This document shows, piece after piece, positions 1 through 5,557 of a stretch of DNA of 5,557 nt. The stretch is from Lachnospiraceae bacterium (lineage in GTDB: Bacteria > Bacillota > Clostridia > Lachnospirales > Lachnospiraceae): the NCBI GenBank assembly GCA_017473665.1, contig JAFUKK010000004.1:1-5557 (forward strand). The letters run 5' to 3'. Under the pieces are notes generated by a model that saw only the letters and a list, made by a program, of their open reading frames with translations, was not told the DNA's origin and did no database searches. Made by a program: the position numbers and the translations under genes. Position 1 is the stretch's first letter. The number at the start of each line of letters is the position of its first letter.

Positions 1-764
1 AGATGCAGCAATGCATCATTGATGCGCTGGACCAAGCGGATTATTGCATTATAAAAGGTATGGGCGACAATCGCACGGACTTGAAAGTCAATCTATGGAA
101 ATTGCAAAATCCGGAAAAGGAGACCATCTTTGAAAACTGTGTGGCGGATGTAAATATCCCTGTAGGGGAGGTATTTACTTCTCCGGTATTGAAGGGGACA
201 GAAGGTTTGCTTCATGTGAGCCGGGTATTCCTGAATGATTTGGAGTACCGGAATCTGACTCTGACCTTTGAGGATGGTATGATCAAGGATTATACCTGTG
301 ATAATTTCAAGTCAGAGGAGGAAAACCGCGACTTTATCAGAGAAAATATATTGTATCGTCACAAGACTCTGCCCATGGGCGAGTTTGCCATCGGTACCAA
401 TACCACCGCCTATGTGGTAGCCCGCAAATTTGGTGTGGAGGACAAATTCCCCATTTTGATAGCTGAGAAAATGGGCCCCCATTTTGCAGTAAGTGATACC
501 TGTTATTCCAATGCAGAGGAGGTTGCGGTATACAATCCGGATGGCAAGGAAATCGTGGCACGGGAAAATGATTTTTCAAGACTGCGTAAGGAGAATCCCT
601 CCAAGGCGTATTTCAATTGTCATACGGATATTACCATTCCCTATGATGAATTAGGTGAGCTTAGCGGAGTAACCAAGGAGGGTACGGTAATACCCATTAT
701 CAAAGAGGGTAGATTTGTGCTTCCCGGAACGGAGGAATTAAATCGTCCCCTGGAAGAAGTCTAA
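1..764 (+). CDS. M29-family metallo-aminopeptidase, C-terminal part (5' end outside window)
   Basis: This is the C-terminal 253+ residues of a leucyl/aminopeptidase T-like enzyme (peptidase family M29), a cytoplasmic metal-dependent exopeptidase that removes N-terminal residues from peptides. Visible family motifs, numbered from the Met codon at position 3, are GEVFTSP (Glu56), GEFAIGTNT (Glu127), IAEKMGPHFA (Glu155, His160) and FNCHTDITIPYDEL (His207, Asp209). Their order (Glu, Glu, His, HxD) fits the dinuclear metal ligands known for AmpT/AmpS enzymes; the exact ligand assignment is inference. M29 proteins are usually about 400 residues or longer, so the N-terminal domain is missing to the left. 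The frame is open to the window edge and the ATG at 3 has no visible ribosome binding site, so it is probably internal. The gene ends in TAA at 762-764, 121 nt before purE. No terminator hairpin follows it. Family call confident, substrate unknown. Confidence 0.88.
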   Translation, partial: MQQCIIDALDQADYCIIKGMGDNRTDLKVNLWKLQNPEKETIFENCVADVNIPVGEVFTSPVLKGTEGLLHVSRVFLNDLEYRNLTLTFEDGMIKDYTCDNFKSEEENRDFIRENILYRHKTLPMGEFAIGTNTTAYVVARKFGVEDKFPILIAEKMGPHFAVSDTCYSNAEEVAVYNPDGKEIVARENDFSRLRKENPSKAYFNCHTDITIPYDELGELSGVTKEGTVIPIIKEGRFVLPGTEELNRPLEEV

Positions 765-797
765 AGAGAAAGTTAAGAAATATTTTGTAGATTAATG

Positions 798-826
798 TTG
801 CATGGCTTGCACAATTTTAGTAAACT
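798..826 (+). promoter_or_regulatory. Candidate sigma-A promoter for the purE-purD block
   Basis: TTGCAT (798-803) and TAAACT (821-826) are separated by 17 nt, which is the preferred spacing for a housekeeping -35/-10 pair; both boxes are imperfect. The predicted transcription start near 833 would leave a leader of about 50 nt before the purE ATG at 886. I see no CGAA-type PurBox and no purine riboswitch in this leader, so purine control is not evident from the sequence. This is a consensus-based inference only. Confidence 0.4.
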
Positions 827-873
827 AAGATGAGATAGGGTGGAAAGCTATGGCTTTCTGCCAGTACATGTTT

Positions 874-880
874 AAGGAGG
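874..880 (+). promoter_or_regulatory. Strong Shine-Dalgarno setting the purE start
   Basis: AAGGAGG lies 5 nt upstream of the ATG at 886. It is a near-perfect anti-16S match and selects 886 over the in-frame ATGs at 850 and 868, which would add up to twelve non-conserved residues and place this site inside the coding region. Confidence 0.85.
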
Positions 881-885
881 ACCCT

Positions 886-1395
886 ATGGCACAGGTAGGT
901 ATTGTTATGGGCAGTGATTCTGATATGCCCGTTATGGCGAAAGCCGCAGATATTTTGGAGGAGCTTGGTATTTCTTATGAAATGACCATTATCAGTGCTC
1001 ACAGAGAGCCGGATGTATTCTTTGAGTATGCAAAGAGTGCAGAAGACAAGGGATTTAAGGTGATTATTGCAGGAGCAGGTATGGCAGCTCATTTGCCCGG
1101 TATGTGCGCAGCAATCTTCCCCATGCCCGTTATCGGTATTCCCATGCACACCACTTCTTTGGGCGGTAGAGACTCTTTATATTCCATCGTACAGATGCCT
1201 TCCGGTATCCCCGTGGCCACTGTGGCGATTAATGGTGGTGCCAATGCGGGACTTTTGGCGGCAAAGATTCTGGCTACTTCCGATGCAGAGCTTTTGACAA
1301 AGCTGAAGGCTTACAGTCAGGACCTGAAGGAACAGGTGCAGGCGAAGGATGCCAAGTTGCAGGAGATTGGATACAAGGAGTACCTAAAAAAGTAA
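886..1395 (+). CDS. purE: N5-carboxyaminoimidazole ribonucleotide mutase, class I PurE
   Basis: A 169-residue protein of normal PurE length. It acts in the cytoplasm on the purine carboxylation step, making CAIR (4-carboxy-AIR) from N5-CAIR. Motifs are VMGSDSD (residues 7-13, phosphate/nucleotide loop), SAHREP (37-42, containing the conserved His39), AGAGMAAHLPG (62-72, His69), LYSIVQMPSGIPVAT (98-112) and NGGANAGLLAAKIL (116-129). SAHR followed by Glu-Pro and the GAGxAAHLPG loop mark class I rather than the class II AIR carboxylase (SAHKT type). Class I enzymes normally work with PurK, which is absent here. The start at 886 is chosen because AAGGAGG sits 5 nt upstream and the protein then begins MAQVGIVMGS, as in other PurE proteins. 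The C-terminal tail (from about residue 132) is charged and probably helical. First purine gene of the block; a 94-nt gap separates it from purM. Confidence 0.97.
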   Translation: MAQVGIVMGSDSDMPVMAKAADILEELGISYEMTIISAHREPDVFFEYAKSAEDKGFKVIIAGAGMAAHLPGMCAAIFPMPVIGIPMHTTSLGGRDSLYSIVQMPSGIPVATVAINGGANAGLLAAKILATSDAELLTKLKAYSQDLKEQVQAKDAKLQEIGYKEYLKK

Positions 1396-1489
1396 ATGGT
1401 ACCGCTGGCATAGGTTTTAACCGTTATACCTCCGGGATGGCGGAACAATATATTACAGTGGCATAGGCCACAGAATGAGGAGAATAGAA
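1396..1489 (+). other. purE-purM spacer with small inverted and direct repeats
   Basis: This 94-nt gap stands out in a block where the later pur genes overlap. It holds a perfect 5-bp hairpin, GTGGC (1458-1462) and GCCAC (1467-1471) with an ATAG loop, ending 5 nt before the purM Shine-Dalgarno. The nonamer TGGCATAGG occurs twice (1406-1414 and 1459-1467). A second, imperfect stem may form between AGGT (1412-1415) and ACCT (1428-1431). There is no run of T after either stem, so neither looks like an intrinsic terminator. An ATG directly after the purE stop (1396) opens a five-codon frame, MVPLA. I could not place a convincing internal promoter. A role as mRNA processing or translation-control element is speculation. 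Confidence 0.3.
1477..1483 (+). promoter_or_regulatory. Shine-Dalgarno setting the purM start
   Basis: GAGGAGA lies 6 nt before the ATG at 1490. The upstream in-frame ATG at 1475 overlaps this site and has no ribosome binding site of its own, so 1490 is preferred; the protein then starts MDYKKAGVDIEAG, the usual PurM N-terminus. Confidence 0.8.
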
Positions 1490-2515
1490 ATGGATTACAA
1501 GAAAGCAGGCGTAGATATTGAAGCCGGTTACAAATCAGTGGAATTAATGAAGAAGCATGTAAAGGAGACCATGCGTCCCGAAGTTATGGGCGGTTTGGGC
1601 GGTTTCTCCGGTGCATTCTCCATGAAGGCGATTAAGGATATGGAGAATCCGGTATTGTTATCCGGTACTGACGGTTGTGGTACTAAGGTAAAGCTGGCAT
1701 TCCTGATGGATAAGCATGATACCATCGGTATCGACTGTGTAGCAATGTGTGTAAATGACGTAGCATGTGCAGGTGGTGAGCCTCTGTTTTTCCTGGATTA
1801 TATTGCTTGTGGCAAGAATTATCCCGAGAAGATTGCTACTATCGTAAAGGGTGTGGCTGAAGGCTGTAAGCAGGCAGGTGCTGCACTGGTAGGCGGTGAG
1901 ACAGCAGAGCATCCCGGTCTGATGCCTGAGGATGAGTATGATTTGGCTGGTTTTGCTGTGGGTGTAGTGGATGAGAAGGATTTGATTACCGGTGAGAAGA
2001 TTAAAGCAGGTGATGTGCTGGTAGGTATTGCTTCTTCCGGCGTACATTCCAATGGTTTCTCCCTGGTACGTAAGGTATTCGAGATGACTGCTGAGAGTCT
2101 GAATACATATTATGATGAATTAGGTAAGACTTTGGGTGAGGCGTTACTCGCTCCCACCAGAATTTATGTAAAGGCACTGAAGTCCGTAAAGGATGCAGGT
2201 GTGACCATTCACGGTTGTAGCCATATTACCGGTGGCGGTTTCCAGGAGAATATTCCCAGAATGCTTCCCGAAGGTATCCGTGCGGTGGTAGAGAAGGATA
2301 GCTATGAGATTCCCGCTATCTTCAAACTGTTACAGAAGACCGGTAATATTGAAGAAGAGATGATGTACAATACCTACAACATGGGTCTGGGTATGATTCT
2401 GGCAGTGGATCCCGCAGATGTGGACAAGACCATGGCAGCCATTACCGCAGCAGGCGATACTGCTTATATCGTAGGTAAGTGTGAATCCGGAGAGAAGGGT
2501 GTAACATTATGCTAA
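1490..2515 (+). CDS. purM: Phosphoribosylformylglycinamidine cyclo-ligase (AIR synthetase)
   Basis: A 341-residue protein, normal for the family. It closes formylglycinamidine ribonucleotide (FGAM) to aminoimidazole ribonucleotide (AIR) with ATP, supplying the substrate for the PurK/PurE step. Motifs from the ATG at 1490 are MDYKKAGVDIEAGY (1-14), the glycine-rich GGLGGFSGAFS (34-44), LSGTDGCGTKVKLAF (57-71, ATP site), GIDCVAMCVNDVACAGGEP (80-98) with LFFLDYIACGK (99-109), GAALVGGETAEHPG (130-143), SSGVHSNGFSLVRKV (182-196), LLAPTRIYVK (219-228), HITGGGFQENIPRML (245-259) and NTYNMGLGM (294-302). This is the AIRS N- and C-domain order of the PurM/SelD superfamily. The TAA stop at 2513-2515 overlaps the purN ATG at 2509 (ATGCTAA, 7 nt), so purN is probably translated by coupling. 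Nothing abnormal is seen in this gene. Confidence 0.97.
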   Translation: MDYKKAGVDIEAGYKSVELMKKHVKETMRPEVMGGLGGFSGAFSMKAIKDMENPVLLSGTDGCGTKVKLAFLMDKHDTIGIDCVAMCVNDVACAGGEPLFFLDYIACGKNYPEKIATIVKGVAEGCKQAGAALVGGETAEHPGLMPEDEYDLAGFAVGVVDEKDLITGEKIKAGDVLVGIASSGVHSNGFSLVRKVFEMTAESLNTYYDELGKTLGEALLAPTRIYVKALKSVKDAGVTIHGCSHITGGGFQENIPRMLPEGIRAVVEKDSYEIPAIFKLLQKTGNIEEEMMYNTYNMGLGMILAVDPADVDKTMAAITAAGDTAYIVGKCESGEKGVTLC

Positions 2516-3132
2516 GAGTAGTAGTACTGGTATCCGGCGGAGGTACCAATCTGCAGGCCATTATCGATGCAGTGGCGGCAGGTACCGTGACCAATACACA
2601 GCTGGTAGGTGTCATCAGTAATAATAAAGGCGTAAAGGGTCTGGAAAGAGCAGAAAAAGCAGGTATTCCTGCGGTATGTATTTCTCCCAAGGACTATGAG
2701 AACAGAGACTTGTTCAATGAGGCGCTGCTTAAGGGCGTAGATGCCTTTGCTCCTGATTTGGTGGTGCTGGCAGGATTTTTGGTGAAGATTCCGGAGCAGA
2801 TGGTACAGCGTTACAGCAATCGCATTGTAAATATTCATCCTTCCCTGATTCCATCCTTCTGCGGCGTAGGTTACTATGGCTAGAAAGTACATGAGAAGGC
2901 ATTGGAGAGAGGGGTAAAGTTGACCGGAGCCACTGTACATTTTGTAAATGAAGGTATGGACGAGGGGCCCATTATTGCCCAGAAGGCAGTGGAGGTGTTC
3001 CAGGATGATACCGCAGAGGTGCTTCAGCGCAGAGTCATGGAACAGGCAGAATGGGTATTATTACCTCAGGTAATAGATGATATTGCTAATGAGCGCATCT
3101 ATGTAGAAGACGGCAAAGTGAGGAAAAAATAA
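2509..3132 (+). pseudogene. purN: Phosphoribosylglycinamide formyltransferase interrupted by an in-frame TAG
   Basis: PurN transfers a formyl group from 10-formyl-THF to GAR, giving FGAR. Translation from 2509 gives MLRVVVLVSGGGTNLQAI (GAR-binding N-terminus), FAPDLVVLAGFLVKIP (80-95) and NIHPSLIPSFCGVGYYG (108-124), then TAG at 2881-2883 as codon 125. The same frame continues without another stop through KVHEKALERG, LTGATVHFVNEGMDEGPII (138-156) and a C-terminal helical part to TAA at 3130-3132. All 207 codon positions match a full-length PurN, so only the stop is abnormal. Relatives usually have Leu here (GYYGLKVHE, from memory), and TTG to TAG is one base change. Catalytic Asn108 and His110 lie before the stop, and Asp151 (equivalent of E. 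coli Asp144) after it, so neither fragment should be active alone. A TTG at 2902 could restart the downstream part but has only a weak ribosome binding site. Alternatives are sequencing error, read-through or suppression. It overlaps purM by 7 nt and purD by 1 nt. Confidence 0.9.
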
Positions 3133-4406
3133 TGAAGGTATTGATCGTAGGCGGCGGTGGTAGAGAGCATGCCATTGCAGTCAGCATGAAGAAGAGCAGC
3201 AGAGTGGAGAAGCTTTATTGTGTACCCGGAAATGCAGGTATCGCACAGATAGCAGAGTGTGAGCCCTCCATCGGCGTAATGGAATTTGACAAGATAGTAG
3301 CTTATGCAAAAGAGAAGGCAGTTGATTTGGTGTTTGTGGCACCGGATGATCCTCTGGTAGGTGGTCTGGTGGATGCACTGGAGGCAGCAGGCCTCAGAGC
3401 CTTTGGCCCCAGACAGAATGCTGCGATTCTGGAAGGTAGTAAGGCGTTTTCCAAGGATTTGATGAAAAAATATAATATCCCTACTGCGGCATACGAGACC
3501 TTTGATGATCCTGAGGCAGCTCTGGCGTATTTGGAAACAGCAGAGATGCCCATAGTACTCAAGGCAGATGGTTTGGCTTTGGGAAAGGGGGTACTGATTT
3601 GTAATACCCTGGAGGAAGCTAAGGCAGGTGTGAAGGAGATTATGCTGGATAAGCATTTTGGTAGTGCCGGCAATCGTATGGTTGTGGAGGAATTCATGAC
3701 CGGACGTGAGGTGTCCGTACTTTCCTTTGTGGACGGCAAGACGATTAAGACCATGACTTCTGCTCAGGACCATAAGCGTGCCAAGGATGGTGATCAGGGA
3801 CTGAATACCGGTGGTATGGGTACCTTTTCTCCCAGCCCCTTTTATACGGATGAAGTAGACGAATTCTGTAAGAAATATATTTATCAGGCTACCGTGGATG
3901 CAATGGCAGCAGAGGGCAGAGAGTTCAAGGGTATTATTTTCTTTGGTTTGATGTTGACACCCAAGGGGCCCCGTGTACTGGAGTATAATGCACGTTTTGG
4001 TGATCCTGAGACTCAGGTGGTACTGTGCAGAATGAAGAACGATATTATAGATGTGATTGATGCATGTATTGACGGTACTCTGGAACAGGTGGATTTGCAG
4101 TTCGAGGACAATGCAGCGGTTTGTGTAGTGCTTGCCAGTGACGGTTATCCTGAAAGCTATGAAAAGGGCTATGTGATTTCCGGATTGGAGAAGTTTGAGG
4201 ATGCGGAAGGCTATTATTGCTTCCATGCAGGCACCAAGGCTACCGAGGCAGGTGTAGTAACAAATGGTGGACGTGTACTGGGTATTACTGCCAAGGGACA
4301 GGATTTGAAGGCGGCCCGTGCCAATGCATATGCGGCGACAGAGTGGGTGTCCTTTGAAAATAAGTACACGCGTCATGATATCGGAAAGGCCATTGATGAG
4401 GCGTAA
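3132..4406 (+). CDS. purD: Phosphoribosylamine-glycine ligase (GAR synthetase)
   Basis: A 424-residue ATP-grasp ligase of normal length. It joins glycine to phosphoribosylamine to make GAR, the second step of purine synthesis and the substrate of PurN. Visible features are the N-terminal GGGGREHA (7-14) and PGNAG (32-36) loops, APDDPLVGGLVDAL (70-83), the ATP-grasp segment VLKADGLALGKGV (142-154), EEFMTGREVSVLSF (186-199), QDHKRAKDGDQGLNTGGMG (212-230), the GARS signature RFGDPETQ (288-295) preceded by LEYNA (283-287), and the C-terminal domain ending with YTRHDIG (412-418). The ATG at 3132 shares its A with the purN TAA (TAATG), and AGTGAGG (3117-3123) lies 8 nt upstream, so its translation may depend on ribosomes finishing purN. 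The premature stop in purN could therefore reduce PurD production by polarity, though this local site is decent. The gene ends in tandem TAA-TAG (4404-4409). No terminator follows before the next gene, 22 nt downstream. Confidence 0.97.
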   Translation: MKVLIVGGGGREHAIAVSMKKSSRVEKLYCVPGNAGIAQIAECEPSIGVMEFDKIVAYAKEKAVDLVFVAPDDPLVGGLVDALEAAGLRAFGPRQNAAILEGSKAFSKDLMKKYNIPTAAYETFDDPEAALAYLETAEMPIVLKADGLALGKGVLICNTLEEAKAGVKEIMLDKHFGSAGNRMVVEEFMTGREVSVLSFVDGKTIKTMTSAQDHKRAKDGDQGLNTGGMGTFSPSPFYTDEVDEFCKKYIYQATVDAMAAEGREFKGIIFFGLMLTPKGPRVLEYNARFGDPETQVVLCRMKNDIIDVIDACIDGTLEQVDLQFEDNAAVCVVLASDGYPESYEKGYVISGLEKFEDAEGYYCFHAGTKATEAGVVTNGGRVLGITAKGQDLKAARANAYAATEWVSFENKYTRHDIGKAIDEA

Positions 4407-4428
4407 TAGACAAAGGAACAAGAGATAG

Positions 4429-4884
4429 ATGGATAGTCTGGGACAGTTGAATGAATACAATATACCCTACAGATGTAAAAAATGTGGTGGTGTGATGGTG
4501 TTTCAAGGGGTAGGCGAATACCATTGTGAGGATTGTGGTGCAGTGGATTATGATGATTATGGTAAAGTCAGATGCTTTATTGAAAAACATCGTGGTGCCA
4601 CTGCGTATCAGATAGAGTGCGCCATTGGTGTTTCCCAGCGTACCATTCGTAAATTACTTAGAGATAAACGCATTCAGGTGGCTGCCGGAAGCCGTTCTTT
4701 TCTACGTTGTGAATTGTGTGGAAAGGAGATTCGTTGCGGTCAGTTCTGTGATGAATGTGAGGTTGCATATCACCGTTCTCTGGAAGCCAGACAACGGGAA
4801 AAACTGCGCGAAGAAATGCGTGGTTATGGTACAGAGAGGCATTTTGATGAAGGTCAGAAAAGGTTCATTAGAAAGGAAGACTAA
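4429..4884 (+). CDS. Zinc-ribbon / helix-turn-helix / zinc-ribbon protein, YvyF-like architecture
   Basis: A 151-residue cytoplasmic protein with no signal peptide or membrane segment. An N-terminal zinc ribbon has CKKCGG (Cys16, Cys19) and CEDCG (Cys33, Cys36). It is followed by a helix-turn-helix-like stretch (about 45-84) containing ATAYQIECAIGVSQRTIRKL, then a second four-cysteine cluster, CELCGKEIRCGQFCDEC (94-110, Cys94, 97, 107, 110 with an extra Cys103). The tail (116-151) is highly charged, rich in Arg/Glu/Lys, and probably helical. This order (ribbon, HTH, CExCG-x-GxxCxxC) matches what I recall of TIGR03826/YvyF, the protein beside flgM in Bacillus flagellar operons; that is a memory-based comparison. 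No flagellar gene is in view. Function unknown; a nucleic-acid-binding or regulatory role is inference from the domains. AAAGGA (4412-4417) lies 11 nt before the ATG. It starts 22 nt after purD and ends 4 nt before the next gene, so it is probably co-transcribed with both. Confidence 0.8.
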   Translation: MDSLGQLNEYNIPYRCKKCGGVMVFQGVGEYHCEDCGAVDYDDYGKVRCFIEKHRGATAYQIECAIGVSQRTIRKLLRDKRIQVAAGSRSFLRCELCGKEIRCGQFCDECEVAYHRSLEARQREKLREEMRGYGTERHFDEGQKRFIRKED

Positions 4885-4888
4885 AGAG

Positions 4889-5557
4889 ATGAAAATGAAG
4901 AAACGGATGGCAGGAAAGGCATTATTGGGTATGATGTCAGTTGTGCTGGTATTGGCATTTGGTTTGTTGATGGATGGTTTTTCTCAAGTAGCAATGGCGG
5001 CCACTCAGGGTAAGATTACCGCGTCCAGTGTTAATGTCAGAAAAGAAGCAAGTGCCGGCAGTACTGCAGTGGCAGGTGCAAAAAAAGATGATGTTGTGAC
5101 TGTAAACGGACAGGAAACCGGTAGTGATGGCAAGGTTTGGTACAAAGTAGAAGTGAACGGCGTGGTGGGTTATATTCGTTCTGATTTGATGAGTGTCACG
5201 GAAGGCGATGTACCTGATATTACTAATGAGCCTACTGCGGAGGTGACTGCTGTAGAGCCCATTAGCGGTAAGGTGACCGGAGGACAGCTGATTCGTGTAC
5301 GCGGGGATGCTTCCACTGATAGCAGGATTGTGACTACTGTAGCCAAGGGTGCCGAACTGACCATTGTAGGTGAAGCTACCGGTACAGATAATAAGATTTG
5401 GTATAAGGTGAATTTTGCGAAGGATGGGGCGCAGGTAACCGGATTTATCCGTGAGGATTTTGTGAATCCTTCCGGCAATATTGTACCTGTAACTGAGTCC
5501 CAACAGCCTCAGGATCCCGTAGAGCAGCCCCAGGATCCTGTAGTACAGCCTCAGGAC
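4889..5557 (+). CDS. Secreted protein with two bacterial SH3-like domains, N-terminal part (3' end outside window)
   Basis: The frame opens at ATG 4889 and runs without a stop to the right edge (223 codons). Residues 1-37 form a classic signal peptide: basic start MKMKKR, a hydrophobic core (about 11-28) and an AMA-A signal peptidase I site after residue 37. Two SH3_3/SH3b-type repeats follow at about 41-103 (ASSVNVRKEAS ... VWYKVEVNGVVGYIRSDLM) and 127-192 (LIRVRGDASTDS ... IWYKVNF ... GFIREDFV), joined by a Thr/Glu/Pro-rich linker. From residue 206 a 7-residue QPQDPV(E/V) repeat begins and continues out of the window. SH3b domains usually bind peptidoglycan or peptides in secreted and wall-associated proteins, so the product probably acts at the cell envelope; any catalytic domain would lie beyond the edge. 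AAAGGAAG (4872-4879) is 9 nt before 4889, favouring this start over ATG 4895. It lies 4 nt after the zinc-ribbon gene, suggesting shared transcription. Exact role unknown. Confidence 0.88.
   Translation, partial: MKMKKRMAGKALLGMMSVVLVLAFGLLMDGFSQVAMAATQGKITASSVNVRKEASAGSTAVAGAKKDDVVTVNGQETGSDGKVWYKVEVNGVVGYIRSDLMSVTEGDVPDITNEPTAEVTAVEPISGKVTGGQLIRVRGDASTDSRIVTTVAKGAELTIVGEATGTDNKIWYKVNFAKDGAQVTGFIREDFVNPSGNIVPVTESQQPQDPVEQPQDPVVQPQD
5504..5557 (+). repeat. 21-nt in-frame tandem repeat encoding QPQDPV(E/V)
   Basis: Two full 21-nt units (5504-5524 and 5525-5545) and a partial third (5546-5557) encode QPQDPVE, QPQDPVV and QPQD. The units differ by a few bases, two of them synonymous third positions (CCT/CCC, CCC/CCT) and others changing only the last residue. 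Such Pro/Gln-rich tails are typical spacers in secreted Gram-positive wall proteins. The array continues past the edge, so its copy number is unknown. Confidence 0.75.

Noticed and set aside
468..485. Perfect 8-bp inverted repeat AAAATGGG-CC-CCCATTTT
   Set aside because: It lies inside the aminopeptidase gene and encodes the conserved EKMGPHF motif, so coding constraint explains it. There is no sign of a terminator function in mid-gene.
850..885. Upstream in-frame ATG at 850 as purE start
   Set aside because: It would put the strong AAGGAGG inside the coding region and add twelve residues absent from PurE proteins. The ATG at 886 is 5 nt after that site.
765..885. Purine riboswitch, PurBox or terminator upstream of purE
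   Set aside because: No three-stem purine-aptamer pattern, no CGAA-containing PurR box and no stem followed by a T run could be found. Only short TTGCA repeats and a candidate promoter are present.
1475..1489. Upstream in-frame ATG at 1475 as purM start
   Set aside because: It has no ribosome binding site and itself overlaps the GAGGAGA serving the ATG at 1490, where the conserved N-terminus begins.
1658..2052. Overlapping minus-strand frames opposite purM
   Set aside because: They are antisense to strongly conserved PurM motifs, have no domain signal, and are shadows of codon use on the coding strand.
2881..2883. Pyrrolysine or selenocysteine-type recoding at the purN stop
   Set aside because: PurN has no known pyrrolysine, the residue is expected to be a plain Leu, and TAG does not code selenocysteine. 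No tRNA or insertion element is in view. Nonsense mutation or sequence error is simpler.
2902..3132. Separate small gene starting at TTG 2902
   Set aside because: Its sequence is simply the C-terminal third of PurN in the same frame, with only a weak upstream GAGAAGG. It is better described as the downstream part of the interrupted purN; independent reinitiation cannot be excluded.
3099..4460. Very long stop-free frame on the minus strand (about 450 codons) opposite purD
   Set aside because: It lies wholly over purD, whose plus-strand product has all family motifs. The antisense translation is rich in Cys, His, Ile and Leu without any recognisable domain, and no good ribosome binding site precedes it. 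It is a codon-bias shadow.

Overview
The window is a contiguous plus-strand stretch of a Gram-positive, moderate-GC genome, most likely a gut-type Clostridia of the family Lachnospiraceae. This rests on protein style (M29 aminopeptidase, class I PurE, PurM, PurN and PurD of clostridial type), strong AAGGAGG-like ribosome binding sites, TAA stops throughout, and a secreted SH3-domain protein with a Gram-positive signal peptide. The taxonomic call is inference from sequence style, not from a marker gene.

Layout: (1) 1-764, the C-terminal part of an M29-family metallo-aminopeptidase that begins left of the window. (2) 765-885, an intergenic region with a candidate sigma-A-type promoter and a strong Shine-Dalgarno for purE. 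(3) 886-4406, a compact de novo purine block: purE, a 94-nt spacer, purM, purN and purD. purM/purN overlap by 7 nt and purN/purD by 1 nt (TAATG), so these three look translationally coupled. (4) 4429-4884, a small zinc-ribbon/helix-turn-helix/zinc-ribbon protein resembling the YvyF (TIGR03826) architecture. (5) 4889 to the right edge, the N-terminal part of a secreted protein with two bacterial SH3-like domains and the start of a Gln/Pro/Asp-rich repeat tail. No terminator is visible anywhere between purE and the right edge, so genes 886-5557 could form one transcript.

Pathway logic: PurN formylates GAR (the product of PurD) to FGAR, PurM closes FGAM to AIR, and PurE acts on the next carboxylation step. 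purC, purF, purH, purL and purK are not here and must lie elsewhere if the pathway is complete. Class I PurE normally depends on PurK-made N5-CAIR.

The most striking observation is that purN is interrupted by an in-frame amber codon (TAG, 2881-2883) in the middle of otherwise intact, conserved sequence. The stop separates the catalytic Asn/His from the catalytic Asp, so neither half should be active alone. It may be a recent nonsense mutation, a sequencing error, or (less likely) a recoded or suppressed codon. I found no clearly new defence, mobile or RNA system. The less characterised part is the zinc-ribbon/HTH protein and its secreted SH3 neighbour at the end of the purine block.
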